Below are positions 9,201 through 16,995 of a stretch of DNA of 64,000 nt, piece by piece. Every line of letters begins with the position of its first letter. Within the stretch, counting starts at the first letter, position 1. Position numbers and translations under genes: made by a program. This stretch comes from Betaproteobacteria bacterium (lineage in GTDB: Bacteria; Pseudomonadota; Gammaproteobacteria; Burkholderiales; Casimicrobiaceae). The notes beneath the pieces were generated by a model. The model saw only the letters and a program-made list of their open reading frames with translations. It had not been told where the DNA came from and ran no database searches. The DNA lies in the NCBI GenBank assembly GCA_013298695.1, contig JAAFIS010000004.1, positions 1 through 64,000 of the forward strand. The letters run 5' to 3'.

Positions 9201-10372
9201 GGACACCCGGTCGCTGCGCTGGTGCCAATGTCTGTAATCGATGGAAGATTGATCGTCGTTGCTGAGGTGGGTGACGTAAGCGTCACGCCGTTGCCCACAT
9301 TCATCCGGTACAAACGCTTCGAAGCAAGCCCGATTGCGTAGAGTGTCGTGTTGTCATCTGACAAATCGATATCGCCAATACCAAGTTTGCCAACTAACAA
9401 ACGATTACTGCCGTCGAGCACTGCGAGGTCGCGAGTGAAGTCTGACGCTGCGGTTCGCGGATCAACGCCTGTCGAGCCAGGCACTAAGGTTTCTAAATTT
9501 ACGAAACTGGTTGGCGCGCCGCTAGCTGGCACCGAATAGATCTGCCCAACGCCGCCCGGCCCGACGCCGATATGGCGTTTAAAGTACGCCGACACCAGCA
9601 CATTTTTCGACTGCTTGTGATAAGCGATACCCCACGTCGAACCAATTTGAGCAGCAGATGCTCGCGCGGTTGGCGTTGGCGCGTCCGTGCCAGCGGGATT
9701 TGAGCGCGCGCTGTAAGGGAATTGATAAAGCGCAGCCGCCGTGTTGGTCGAAGCTGGCCCAAAGGTGCCGCAGTTGGCGGCGAGATTGGGATTGTTTTGG
9801 CAAAAATCGCTAGGGTAATTCAAACCAAGATTGACGTTCGTCGCGGTGGCGTCGACGAATTGCGTAGCGGTATTACTGCCCGTGCCAACAAATGCCGGGC
9901 GCATGCCGAACAGTGGGTTTGGCACGCCGGCGAGGAGCGGAGCGGCTTCGTTCCAAGTAAACGACAAGCGACACGCTTTCTTCCCCGCAGCCGTTTCAGA
10001 AGCACTTGGCGTCACTGCACCGGTGATCGGCAAAGAGTAGTTGCCAAGGGTCGCGGCAACGTTACTCGTTGCGACCGGGCCAAACGTCGTGACGACGTCA
10101 TCGGCGGTTCCGAGAATATTGTCACTGCCACGACCCGTGACGCAGACGGCGCTTACCGACACGTCCGCGAGCCCGACGTCCACGGCAGCGCCAATCGTGC
10201 CGCCGGTCGTTCCAGCGTTTGCGATCGTCGTCGTCGTGTCGCGAACACCGTTACTGTTGAAGTCTTGGAAAACGTTGCCTGTAATGTCGGCGTGCGCCAC
10301 AACGGCGACAAGCATTGCGCTCGCACCCAATAGATTCGTGGCTGCGTTTGCAATTTTGCGAAGTGAATTCAT
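3281..10372 (-). CDS. giant SdrD-B-like repeat surface protein with IPTL-CTERM-like sorting tail
   Basis: Exported protein of 2363 residues. Signal peptide 1-28 (ends VVAHA), one SdrD-B-like unit (GNVFQDFNSNGVRD), then a propeller-like region (about 190-640) with Asp/Asn-rich loops. Ten tandem SdrD-B-like units follow from about residue 642 to 2310, each opening with a variant of GNRVWFDTNNNGIRDAGE, an EF-hand-like calcium loop. Units 4, 6 and 7 carry a GGGTxNNG insertion. The tail has VPTLSQW, a hydrophobic helix (ALLALALLMMMALAF) and RRQR, which fits the IPTL-CTERM sorting signal handled by exosortase XrtH in the known system; no exosortase gene is in this window. It probably acts at the cell surface in adhesion or matrix formation (inference). 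An AGGA site lies 9 nt before the ATG. Confidence 0.85.
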   Translation of the reverse strand: MNSLRKIANAATNLLGASAMLVAVVAHADITGNVFQDFNSNGVRDTTTTIANAGTTGGTIGAAVDVGLADVSVSAVCVTGRGSDNILGTADDVVTTFGPVATSNVAATLGNYSLPITGAVTPSASETAAGKKACRLSFTWNEAAPLLAGVPNPLFGMRPAFVGTGSNTATQFVDATATNVNLGLNYPSDFCQNNPNLAANCGTFGPASTNTAAALYQFPYSARSNPAGTDAPTPTARASAAQIGSTWGIAYHKQSKNVLVSAYFKRHIGVGPGGVGQIYSVPASGAPTSFVNLETLVPGSTGVDPRTAASDFTRDLAVLDGSNRLLVGKLGIGDIDLSDDNTTLYAIGLASKRLYRMNVGNGVTLTSPTSATTINLPSITDIGTSAATGCPVEGDLRPFALKYNKGFLYVGITCTAESTITDVSQNAANPGGDPTRLRAFVYRMDTTTNAFTQVANFTLNVTARANPDFGAWNNSDNTGQRPQPLVADIEFNGANMLVGVRDRFGDTTGRGTFFFDTNNNSLADGRGHGDTYLACPSAVGIYDPANCATSGFTFYQDDQIDQNSSMGGLAQVPGFPDYVYTKKDPVRIWSSGIGWNNHTSGALTKGYEILFSNPGPQTGNVYNNMGKSSSFGDVEALCDAAPIEIGNRVWFDANFNGIQDPGEPPIAGVTVNLFAPNGTTLLATAVTDANGNYYFNNRTTDADGNALTLTNGGSTVNAITGLTPNTTGYQIRFDNATNYTGAGPLASLGLATPNASGNTTNNALTDLTDSDATLPTPTAAIGAGNFPSITFSTGGAGENNFGLDAGFTPPTFSLGNRIWGDTNNDGIFNNSEVGRADVLVALTDGSGNPLFVTPTGNITSVSSGNTPAQVVTTSDGYYRFDNLPAGDYRVVVDARNWTGFTGSFPTGTLNGGASGFAQPQRPLAGFTSSTPGANGVTGVTSGTGSTNNNDKGINPATAAAYTTAGVSSGSVTLGTSNQPTADVDSTATPAGLNGPRGDASDNLTVDFGLFRLTVGDTLWYDSGAGGGTRNNGLKDGTEAGVPAGVVVELLKGGVVVASTTTDANGNYIFTQQNNLAGATGTVGAPLLPGSDYQVRVPAGQAALAGTSSSTNPASLPTVTSAGAATNDDGDSGAGTADASANATSTANFTLGASASAIFNSADTTGTYPNTQGLANDGTSHKPNVDLGFVPPRFAIGNRVWFDTNNNGVKDAAEANVPGVVIELLDSSSNVIATTSTNATGEYLFDNLNAGVYTVRVAASNWTGITAAQATAAGNAALAGTRPLAGYNNSTPDNAASGPTTVDATDKGIFNSTPAANGILSPPITLAVGNQPLNEDGTADNDGATASSPGDAFDNRAVDFGFYKLSVGNLVFNDNGTGGGTVNNGVRDGTEPGISGVTVQLVNSSNVVVAQTLTDANGNYMFMELTSVPAVGTAGTANGNPIPPGNYTVRLPAGQAPLSNLVSSADPAGGGQPVGDSRDNGAGTTPSTSPINSAVVNLTAAGALPTGATATNSTGTTDQPRMDFAVTPTFSLGNRVYLDIGNGGGTRNNGVQDGAEAGIAAVTMRLLDSTGAQLYRAADGSITTVAAGNTAISTVTDANGYYRFDGLPAGSYTVEVVGSTLPAGAASSTGTQAGDRGDKGIDAPVAGNFRSVPVAVGPGLQPTGEPDIVGTTGASAQGPSGDASTNSTIDFGFNVPVYALGNRVWFDTNNNGIRDAGEAAAAGVIVELLNSSGAVVATRATSATGEYVFDGLGAGQYSVRIPASNWSGITSAQATAVGNAALVGTTPLRGYGNSTPDNAVPGAGAVGAADGTDKGITNASPATNGIVSPTVTLGAGLQPTGENGAAGDTDPATVGLDGDGNDNMAIDFGFYRLTVGNQIWIDTNGNSVYNPGVDATPASVQGITVELRDAATNAVIATTTTQPDGTYQFVSTTNGNPIPPGSYYVSLPTLPPGTRPTPLGTALTDNNNQGSVPASPIAGVAVRSGDFTLVPGATTNGQTVTTATGTTVQPTLDIGFFATYSLGNRVWVDANNNGTIDGGEAGLDGVTVNLLDGNGAQLYRNTTTGVISTSAVGGVAITTTTTTGGYYLFKDLPAGNYTVEVVTPTVGGVSYVSSSGSNGNTTGPFEPATPATAFGNTATNFDHGIQFASNTIRSRPVTLGAGQPTGEDGNVTPGQTDTTPDNQSNLTIDFGVFLPARLGNFVWLDINRDGRADPGEVGINGVAVTLRDGAGNVVATQITRDRPPGETSGNPGPGWYQFTNLIPGSYSVEFNAPGYTSTPSGPPAGTTGTQPEANNNQLPPGVSTGSTAVVTVAAGDNNPQLDAGFTPNQPVPTLSQWSQALLALALLMMMALAFRRQRLASQKR
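3600..8450 (-). repeat. ten tandem SdrD-B-like coding repeats
   Basis: Ten units of roughly 150-200 codons each begin with the GNxxWxDxNxNGxxD loop; boundaries are approximate. Units near residues 1190-1365 and 1697-1874 are closely similar over their whole length: both contain ASNWxGIT, AQAT, GNAAL and NSTPDNA. This indicates an internal duplication. Confidence 0.8.
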
Positions 10373-10697
10373 CCCCGTCCTAACACTTTCTTGTTTTCGA
10401 TATTAAGCGTTGCCGTACGTAGCTGCGCGCGCAATATCTCTCAAACTTAATCGTAGCAAGTAATCGCTTGCTTCAGCACGCTACCTCCCAAAAATAGGGA
10501 TAAGTCTGATGGAGTTTTCTGACCAAGAAAGTGAGCAAAAACAACACTTTGTAACAAGGTTGATTCGCCCTCGCCACTGCTCTGCGCGCCCTTGATCACA
10601 GCGCTAGAGTCGAAAAGATGCCCGATTTCGCTATTGGTATTTTTTGCGCTATTGCCCCAATATCACGGGGCGAGCATGAGTGACGCCGTAAATGTGT
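10373..10697. other. gene-free upstream region of the giant surface protein
   Basis: 325 bp between two minus-strand genes, presumably holding the promoter of the 2363-residue protein. I see a hairpin ctattgccccaatatcacggggcgag at about 10651-10676 that resembles one arm of the bipartite element. No convincing -35/-10 pair or gene is visible. Confidence 0.4.
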
Positions 10698-11798
10698 TTA
10701 ACGTGTAACGGATGCGGGTTGCGTCGGCGGCTCTCGCAGGGTGGGCGCGGGTAGATCAACGGATCGCTGATCGATCAATTTAAACGTTCGCGATTTCCCG
10801 TCTAGATTGTCCACCGCAAAGTTCATTTCGGTCGTCGGAATGACGGTTCGCGCTGCAAGGTTGTATTCAAACGGAATCGAGCGTACGTAAAGCCGCCCTC
10901 GTCCGTCAAGCCGCAGCACGCGGGCGCGCTTGTCTTGCGCGGCAGGAATGGCATCGAGTTTTATTTCGACCGCTTCATCCGCGCTCAATGCGCCCGTCTT
11001 CGTGATGGCGTACGACACAATGGCGTTGTCGCGCGCGCTACCGACGAAGAGCCGTTTCTGGCCGCGATCAAAGGCCACCAAGAGCGACAGCGCATCGATG
11101 CCGCGTTTCACAATCGTGACTCCCCTGGTCGCTAAATCGATCTTCGCAATCACGCCGTTTTCGGTGCTTGCCGTTGAGCCATACACGCTTGCCGCATACA
11201 GCGCATGTTGCTCGCAATCCAGCGCGAGCGCGAGCAAACCAAACGGGTTTTGCTCTGTGGCAGGCGCGGCTTTCGGAATCTCAACAAAAGCGCTCATCAC
11301 GCCCGTGTCGCTGTCAACGCGATAAACGATGTTTGATTTCTCAACCGGGTTGTAGGCCAGTGTGATGCTCGGTACGGGATAGGTGAATACGTGGCCGTCG
11401 CGATCACGCTGCACACGTCCGAGAAAGCCGCCGATTTGCCACGATTCATGCTGCGTGCTGCGTGCCGATTTCCCTTGCACTGTGACGTCGGTGACCAGCA
11501 ATCCAAGGCGGTGGGTCGACGTGGTGTCGACCATCGCGCGTTTTGAAAAGCCAATTTTTTCGAGAAATTTCGGATCGCCCGTGCAACGATCCCCTGATAC
11601 GAGGGTTTGCGCAGACGCTGTTGTTGCTGCCGGTGCGATCGTTGTGGCAGCGGCTTTTTGGTTATTAGCATCCGTCTTTTTAGCCCCTTCCGATTGGGCG
11701 AAAACCGCTAAAGGCATTACCGTCAGTGATAGCGTAAACATGGCTTTTCGCCCAATCAGACCGGCTTTTACACAGTAAAGTTGTGGCGGAAATTTCAT
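10698..11798 (-). CDS. exported beta-propeller-like protein, function unknown
   Basis: 366-residue secreted protein not matched to a named family. After a signal peptide ending VFAQS and an Ala/Thr-rich linker come blades suggestive of an NHL- or lactonase-like propeller (ALDCEQHALYAASVYG, AFDRGQKRLFVGSARD, RLDGRGRLYVRSI). The ATG at 11798 overlaps the stop of the preceding gene in an ATGA arrangement, so the two are probably translationally coupled and work together. A later ATG at 11741 is possible. The hydrophobic core of the signal peptide (MFTLSLTVMPLAVFAQS) is encoded by repeat copy K. No catalytic motif is evident. Confidence 0.7.
   Translation of the reverse strand: MKFPPQLYCVKAGLIGRKAMFTLSLTVMPLAVFAQSEGAKKTDANNQKAAATTIAPAATTASAQTLVSGDRCTGDPKFLEKIGFSKRAMVDTTSTHRLGLLVTDVTVQGKSARSTQHESWQIGGFLGRVQRDRDGHVFTYPVPSITLAYNPVEKSNIVYRVDSDTGVMSAFVEIPKAAPATEQNPFGLLALALDCEQHALYAASVYGSTASTENGVIAKIDLATRGVTIVKRGIDALSLLVAFDRGQKRLFVGSARDNAIVSYAITKTGALSADEAVEIKLDAIPAAQDKRARVLRLDGRGRLYVRSIPFEYNLAARTVIPTTEMNFAVDNLDGKSRTFKLIDQRSVDLPAPTLREPPTQPASVTR
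11690..11768. repeat. bipartite palindromic element, copy K (inside a coding sequence)
   Basis: Arms ccgattgggcgaa (11690-11702) and tcgcccaatcagaccggc (11748-11765) are 45 bp apart, as in intergenic copies. This copy lies within the 5' end of the 10698-11798 gene and encodes most of its signal peptide. Confidence 0.7.
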
Positions 11799-13666
11799 GG
11801 CGAACGCGAAAAAGAAGCAGGCCGATACGAAAGCGTCGGCCCCGAATAGCAAGGATACGCGCGCGGGACGTAAACACCATTTTCGATCACGAAATCAGCC
11901 CAACAGTATTCGTGACCCTGGCGCGAATCGTTGACCATTTGCGCGACGTACCACAGCACCAGCGGCACGTTTGCTTTGGGTTCAATGGCCTCCTTAGGTT
12001 CCAAAAAGCGATGCGGCCCTTGTCGATGATCATCATTGCAACACGTGCCGATCGGCGGCAAATCCGATGCGCCTTCATCACGACCCGGCGGATGAATTGT
12101 CACGTAGACGTAGGCATCGTCGCCGCGTGTTTGTGGCAGCCCCAGCGTTCGCGCACTATCTGCACGCGGCTGGATCGGTTTATCGTGACAACTCGCGCAG
12201 GTGCGACCGTCGGTTTTCGCACCTGGCGCACCATCATTCGCTCGCATCAAAATTGTGCTGCCCGCCGCGTTCGCGAATCGCAACTTCGCCTCCTCGTTGT
12301 TCGATGTCAGCTCGCGTGATCGTTTCCAGTCCTCTGTTTTCCACTCATTCCATGCGCCTGCGTTTTGTGAGGCAACGCCTGACATCGTTGCGAATTCAAT
12401 GCGTGTGACGGGGCGATAGGTTGCACCGTCGCCGCAACCGCGACCATAACTCGCCGACCAAGGGCGGAAGCGACCGTCATTAAAAAAATCAAAGCGTTGT
12501 CGATAAAAATAATTGCACGGGCGCGGCCATTGTTCGCTGCGGAAATCTTGCACGAGCGAGAAGCCGACTTCGACACCGCTTTCTTTCAGCGTTTCGAACA
12601 CCGGTGGATCAATCGCCACCACCGCCGCTTGACTAAACACCGGGCAACCCACGGCATCCGAATAGCCGAGCTTTTCTTTCCACGGATAGGACACATGCCA
12701 ATCCACCGTCTTCACGCTTTTGTAGAGCTTGTCGCCTTTGTATTCGACGTCTGCAACGCGCACGCCGTCAGAGCTCGTAATCTGAAAATTGAACTTCCAA
12801 CCATTGCGATCAACACTCGTCGCACGTTCACAATAGTCACGCGCAATCGTTTCGTTTTGTACGCGCTTCTCTGATGGCACATTCGCCGAGCGACCGGTTT
12901 TTGACCAGCGCGCGCCAACCACTCTAAGCGCCGTTAAATCAACCACAACGAACAGCGCGGTGTTGCCCTCGACAATGGTTGGCGCAACGCATAAATGCTG
13001 TGATCGCTCGCAGCGCGTTTTAGCAAGCGACGCTTTCGATGTCGCCATGATGAATTCGTCGAGCGAGGGCGCACGACCCAACGCCGTTACGACCAGTGGC
13101 GATGATGCTGCGAGTTCGAGCGCGATGCGTTCGAGCGTTGGCGAAATTTCCGGTTGAATGCCGACCAGCGTCCGCACGGAGAGCACGCGTTTGGCAGCAA
13201 CATCGACCACCGCGATTCGCGTATCGTTGAGCGCGAACAAAAACATTTCCACGCGATAACAGCGGTTCGCGGCGCTTTTGCAAACTTGCAAATCAGGCGT
13301 CACCATATCGCTGTCGCGCAAGACGTAAACGCCCATAATTTCGTTGCGCAGCGATGCGTTCGCTGATTTGTCGCGAACACCTTCTACGAAACGTGCGTCG
13401 GCCAACGCGAGCGACTGCGCGTCTTGTTGCCGCGCATCAAGCGAAGCGCTCGAGCGCATCACCGGAAGCGGCAGCCGCAGCGCGTTAGCGATTTGCGCGC
13501 GGTACGTTGCGATGGCTGCGCGAGCCTCGGTTGCGGCAGACGCGCGTGAAGAAAGCGCCGTTCCAGCGCGGCCCTCTGCGGCTACGGGCGCACTGCCTAG
13601 CAACGCGCCCGCGACGGCGAAGACCAAAGAGACGCAAATGCGCGTGATGGGAAAAAATACGACCAT
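11795..13666 (-). CDS. exported protein with copper-amine-oxidase-like region and CxxCH haem motif
   Basis: 623-residue exported protein (signal peptide about 1-30, ending APVAAEG). The central region (about residues 320-450: VDWHVSYPW, DAVGCPVF, RPCNYFYRQRFDFFNDGRF) resembles the catalytic region of copper amine oxidases, where an N-Y-D/E-Y segment carries the topaquinone tyrosine. Here it reads NYFY, so activity is uncertain. Further on, CASCHD (about residue 500) is a c-type haem-binding motif, which is unusual in this fold. The C-terminus is Cys- and Trp-rich (GHEYCWADFVIENG). It overlaps the downstream propeller gene by 4 nt. The family assignment is by pattern only; a periplasmic oxidoreductase is the likeliest role (inference). 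Confidence 0.65.
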   Translation of the reverse strand: MVVFFPITRICVSLVFAVAGALLGSAPVAAEGRAGTALSSRASAATEARAAIATYRAQIANALRLPLPVMRSSASLDARQQDAQSLALADARFVEGVRDKSANASLRNEIMGVYVLRDSDMVTPDLQVCKSAANRCYRVEMFLFALNDTRIAVVDVAAKRVLSVRTLVGIQPEISPTLERIALELAASSPLVVTALGRAPSLDEFIMATSKASLAKTRCERSQHLCVAPTIVEGNTALFVVVDLTALRVVGARWSKTGRSANVPSEKRVQNETIARDYCERATSVDRNGWKFNFQITSSDGVRVADVEYKGDKLYKSVKTVDWHVSYPWKEKLGYSDAVGCPVFSQAAVVAIDPPVFETLKESGVEVGFSLVQDFRSEQWPRPCNYFYRQRFDFFNDGRFRPWSASYGRGCGDGATYRPVTRIEFATMSGVASQNAGAWNEWKTEDWKRSRELTSNNEEAKLRFANAAGSTILMRANDGAPGAKTDGRTCASCHDKPIQPRADSARTLGLPQTRGDDAYVYVTIHPPGRDEGASDLPPIGTCCNDDHRQGPHRFLEPKEAIEPKANVPLVLWYVAQMVNDSRQGHEYCWADFVIENGVYVPRAYPCYSGPTLSYRPASFSRSP

Positions 13667-13704
13667 GCGCGAATCGTAAACGGTTTAACAGCAACGTAGC
13701 TGAT

Positions 13705-13793
13705 CGCGCATTTAAATTGGGCGATTCTAGATTTTGAAGGCTTTACCGCGTAAGCGTATAAACAAACTTTTAGCCCAATTTAACTGGGCTATT
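13705..13793. repeat. bipartite palindromic element, copy C
   Basis: A well-preserved copy. Arm 1 is tttaaattgggcgat (13711-13725). Arm 2 is the palindrome tagcccaatttaactgggcta (13771-13791), 45 bp further on. It fills the gap between the 623-residue gene and the sensor kinase gene. A fragment, agctgggcgctaccctgggt, follows at 13801. Confidence 0.8.
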
Positions 13794-13832
13794 AGTGAAG
13801 TAGCTGGGCGCTACCCTGGGTCGATTTGTTCG

Positions 13833-15191
13833 CTACGCTGCGCGCAAAGTCAGCCCCACTCGCGTGACGCCGTTTTCCGAACTTACCAGCGGACGCCCGC
13901 CGTGCATTCGCGCGATCGCGCTCACGATCGCAAGCCCCAGCCCGTGATGCGTTTCGCAGCAGCCGCGCGCAGCGTCGCCGCGAAAAAAGCGATCAAACAA
14001 ACGCGGAATCAAACTCGGCTCGATGGTTTCGCCCTGGTTTTCAACGATCACTCGAATTTCGTGCGCGCCCTCGGGTTCAATGCGTACACACACTTCTGAG
14101 CCGCGCGTGGCGTAACGTGTGGCGTTGCCGATCAAATTCGAGAGCGCACGCTGCATGAGCGGCGCGTCGACCGCTGCAACGGCGGTGCCTTCGACGCTTG
14201 CCGTAATACCGGCTTCTTCGAGCGCGAATTCGTGAAACTCCACCACTTTTTTGGCGATCTCGCAGATACGCGTGGGTTCGCCGCGGCGGGCGAGTGCGCC
14301 ACGGTCTGCGCCCGAAAGAAACAGCATGTCGTTAATCATTGACGACAAATCTCGCATCTGCTCAAGCGAGGTGATCATCGTTTCGCGCAGTTCGCATGCG
14401 GGGCGATTTTTCGCCAGTGCGACTTCGGTGTTGCCCATCAGCGCGGCAAGCGGTGTGCGCAGCTCATGCGCTACGTCAGCGTTGAAACCCTCGAGCTGCT
14501 CAATGCCTGTTTGCAAGCGATCCATCAACGCATTGAACTGGTTCACCCACGGCGCGAGCTCCTCAGCAACCACAGGAATCGACAATCTTGCATCGAGATG
14601 TTGTGGCGAAATCTTCTTGGTTTGATCGGCCAGCACTTGCAGCGGCCGAAGTTCGCGACGCACGCGCCACGCGGTGCTCCAGCCCACCAATAAACCACCA
14701 AGAAACGGCACACTCAACAACGTCCAGAAAAAGTCGTCCATCAGATGCGTGTCTTGCTCGGTGTCGATGGTGAACGTCGCGTTCAACACGCCGATGTTGT
14801 AGCGCGTTAGATCCACCGAGAACGACTGGCTTTGCGTGTGTTTCGAAAGAACAAACGGCGCTTGATCAGGGTCGCGGTACAGCGTGTCGCCATTTTGGGT
14901 AACGATATCAAGGCGGGTGCCGGGTCGACGCAGCGCCATCATCGACGCGGTGCGCGAGAGCTGCGCATAGCCGCCGTCAGCCGCAGCTTCACGAATAATC
15001 GACTCAATGGTTTCAATTTTTTTTGTAAGCTCGGTGCGCTGTTTACGCTCCATCAGCATGTGCGCCGCGCAGTAAATAAGCACACTCAACACCGAGAGCA
15101 CCACAAAAACCTGTAGCGCAATTCGCTTCGAAAGCCGTTTGCCGATGGAATAGGTTGCCACCACCGGCGACTTGTTGCGCGACTCATTCAT
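13833..15191 (-). CDS. sensor histidine kinase of the CusS/QseC type
   Basis: 452-residue membrane kinase. TM1 at about 25-48 ([19 protein letters not shown]), a periplasmic sensor of about 110 residues, TM2 at about 158-178, then HAMP. The HisKA box [18 protein letters not shown] carries the phosphorylated His. The ATPase domain has N ([10 protein letters not shown]), G1-like ([23 protein letters not shown]) and G2 (HHGLGLAIV) boxes. The periplasmic part has the [19 protein letters not shown] style of heavy-metal sensors. Its ATG overlaps the stop of the response regulator gene in ATGA, so the two are coupled. The signal sensed is not known; metal is likely given the family. Confidence 0.92.
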   Translation of the reverse strand: MNESRNKSPVVATYSIGKRLSKRIALQVFVVLSVLSVLIYCAAHMLMERKQRTELTKKIETIESIIREAAADGGYAQLSRTASMMALRRPGTRLDIVTQNGDTLYRDPDQAPFVLSKHTQSQSFSVDLTRYNIGVLNATFTIDTEQDTHLMDDFFWTLLSVPFLGGLLVGWSTAWRVRRELRPLQVLADQTKKISPQHLDARLSIPVVAEELAPWVNQFNALMDRLQTGIEQLEGFNADVAHELRTPLAALMGNTEVALAKNRPACELRETMITSLEQMRDLSSMINDMLFLSGADRGALARRGEPTRICEIAKKVVEFHEFALEEAGITASVEGTAVAAVDAPLMQRALSNLIGNATRYATRGSEVCVRIEPEGAHEIRVIVENQGETIEPSLIPRLFDRFFRGDAARGCCETHHGLGLAIVSAIARMHGGRPLVSSENGVTRVGLTLRAA

Positions 15192-15886
15192 GCTGATCGA
15201 TCCTCAAGCACATAACCCATGCCGCGCTCGGTATGCAAAAGCTTCACGTCAAACGGATCATCGAGCTTCGTGCGCAGCCGCCGCACGGCGACTTCGACGA
15301 TGTTGGTTTCGGAATCGAAATGCATATCCCACACTTGCTCAGCAATCGTCGTGCGCGACAAAATCTGACCGCGACGACGCAGCAACAGGGTGAGCAACGC
15401 AAATTCCTTTGCGGTGAGTTCAAGTCGCTGCTTTGCGCGAGTGGCACGTCGTGCCACCAAATCCACTTCAAGATCGGCGATTGCAAGGGTTGTTGCTTGT
15501 GCACCGTTCGGCGTGATTGCTGAGCGCCGTGTGATCGCATTCAACCGCGCGAGCAGTTCGGTAAAGGCAAACGGCTTCACCAAATAGTCATCGGCGCCCT
15601 CTTCAAGCCCGCGAACACGATCATCGAGTTTGTCGCGCGCAGTGAGCATAAGCACCGGTGTGCTCTTTTGCGGCTCGCCGGCCGCGCGCAATGCCTTCAA
15701 CACACCAAAACCATCAACGCCAGGCAACATCACGTCGAGCAAGATGGCATCGTATTCACCAAACACCGCCAAGCGTTTTCCTTCAATGCCGTCGGGTGCC
15801 ACATCCACCACATGGCCGTGCTCAGTCAAGCCTTTGACTAAATAGTCAGAGAGTCTTTTTTCATCTTCTACAACGAGCATTCTCAT
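15188..15886 (-). CDS. OmpR-family response regulator (CusR/QseB-like)
   Basis: 232-residue regulator: receiver domain with DE pair (VEDEKRL), phospho-acceptor Asp in [13 protein letters not shown] and K in YLVKPF, then an OmpR-type winged-helix domain ([40 protein letters not shown]). It pairs with the kinase gene it overlaps at its 3' end. The palindrome ATTACAAATTTGTAAT upstream of its start, in the gap shared with the divergent DUF4148 gene, is a plausible binding site, so the pair probably autoregulates and controls that gene (inference). Confidence 0.93.
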   Translation of the reverse strand: MRMLVVEDEKRLSDYLVKGLTEHGHVVDVAPDGIEGKRLAVFGEYDAILLDVMLPGVDGFGVLKALRAAGEPQKSTPVLMLTARDKLDDRVRGLEEGADDYLVKPFAFTELLARLNAITRRSAITPNGAQATTLAIADLEVDLVARRATRAKQRLELTAKEFALLTLLLRRRGQILSRTTIAEQVWDMHFDSETNIVEVAVRRLRTKLDDPFDVKLLHTERGMGYVLEDRSA

Positions 15887-15965
15887 AGTCGTGTGCCCCG
15901 GTTGGCGGTCTGGATTTCTAAGTGTTATGTGGGCGCTATGTTGTCAGAAAGTAAGCCTTCGCGGG

Positions 15966-15981
15966 ATTACAAATTTGTAAT
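15966..15981. promoter_or_regulatory. 16-bp perfect palindrome, candidate response-regulator operator
   Basis: ATTACAAATTTGTAAT is perfectly symmetric and lies 80 bp upstream of the response regulator and 125 bp upstream of the divergent DUF4148 gene. Its ACAA-NN-TTGT form matches the layout of CusR/CopR-type boxes (known: TGACAANNTTGTCA). Assignment to this regulator is by position and form. Confidence 0.6.
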
Positions 15982-16105
15982 TTTGTTGTCGGTTGTTTCT
16001 CAGATTCGACCTCTACATTGCATCCCGTGGTGACGAAAAACAGTTACTGCAAATCAAGAAAAAAAGACTCCTCTCCTCCTCTTACAACTTCAAGGAAATT
16101 TGATT

Positions 16106-16510
16106 ATGAAAACTCTGAATGCAACCCTCCTCGCCGCTTTGATTGGGATTCCTGCCGTGTCGTTTGCCGACGGCGGTGCTGAACCGTACGTCAACATCCA
16201 CAGCGCTGCAACAGCGAGTGACGTCCGCGCGCAAGCAGTTGCCGCACGCGTCTCGTTCAACAGCAACGACGCAACCTCGGGCTTGGTCGTAATTAACGAC
16301 AGCGTTGCAAAAACGCGCGAGCAAGTGCGCGCTGAAATCGCCGAAGCACGCCGCCTGGGTGTATTGACGATGGGCGAACAATCAGTGGTGCCAACCATTG
16401 ACCAACAACTCGCGATTAGTGAAGCGGGACTGCGTGCGATCAACAGCGCGCCAGTCGCAGCAAACGCAACGCTTGCCGCGTTGATCGCAAGCCCAAACAG
16501 CGCACAATAA
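16106..16510 (+). CDS. DUF4148-like small exported protein
   Basis: 134-residue exported protein with a signal peptide ending VSFADGG. A KTREQVRAEIAEARRLG segment near residues 72-88 matches the signature of the beta-proteobacterial DUF4148 family, followed by LTMGEQS. Function is unknown; members often neighbour stress or metal two-component systems. The ATG at 16106 follows an AAGGA ribosome site; a TTG two codons earlier is possible. It is divergent from the two-component genes and shares their palindromic site, so it is a likely target. A strong terminator follows. Confidence 0.75.
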   Translation: MKTLNATLLAALIGIPAVSFADGGAEPYVNIHSAATASDVRAQAVAARVSFNSNDATSGLVVINDSVAKTREQVRAEIAEARRLGVLTMGEQSVVPTIDQQLAISEAGLRAINSAPVAANATLAALIASPNSAQ

Positions 16511-16526
16511 TCTCGATATGTTGAGT

Positions 16527-16577
16527 GATTGACGCAGTCCAACCGCACGGGCGGTCGGCTGCGTCACGCTTTTTTTG
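16527..16577 (+). terminator. rho-independent terminator of the DUF4148 gene
   Basis: Long stem tgacgcag...ctgcgtca with an inner ccaaccg/cggtcgg helix, followed by cgcttttttt. It lies 17 bp after the stop codon. Confidence 0.9.
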
Positions 16578-16607
16578 TTCCATACAACCATTGCAATTCG
16601 ACGCCGT

Positions 16608-16690
16608 TTTGTCAGGGCGAAGAGATCGTTCGTTGGCTATTCCGAATAATTGTTTAATCGTTGCTACTGCCCAGTTAAATTGGCGTTGTG
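16608..16690. repeat. bipartite palindromic element, copy I
   Basis: Arm gtcagggcgaag (16611-16622) and arm tgcccagttaaattggcg (16668-16685) are 46 bp apart. It lies in the 419-bp gap between the DUF4148 terminator and the next gene. The rest of that gap (16691-16995) holds no gene or clear signal I can support. Confidence 0.6.
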
Positions 16691-16995
16691 ACGCGATGAC
16701 TATTCGAAATATTCAGACATAGCGCCAACATGGATTGAGCTGGTTGCTCAATCGTAAACAGCGGCGGTGTTGTTGCTAATTTATCGCGGTCGCGACACCC
16801 TCACGGGTCGCATGCCGCTGCGCACATCAGCGTTAAAACTAAATCAGCGCGAATCCGCTCGCTACGTAAGAAACTGTATGTCGAACTCGCACCATGAATA
16901 AAGCTCATGGCGCGATGTGACTATTTCGATTGATCGCGCGAAACACTGCGCGCATAGTGGTGCCGTCAGAAAAAAACAAATGATCGAGGGCTACC

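Noticed and set aside
3389-10406. Many plus-strand frames opposite the giant repeat protein
   Set aside because: Periodic shadows of the repeated minus-strand gene; sequence repeats follow the host repeats.
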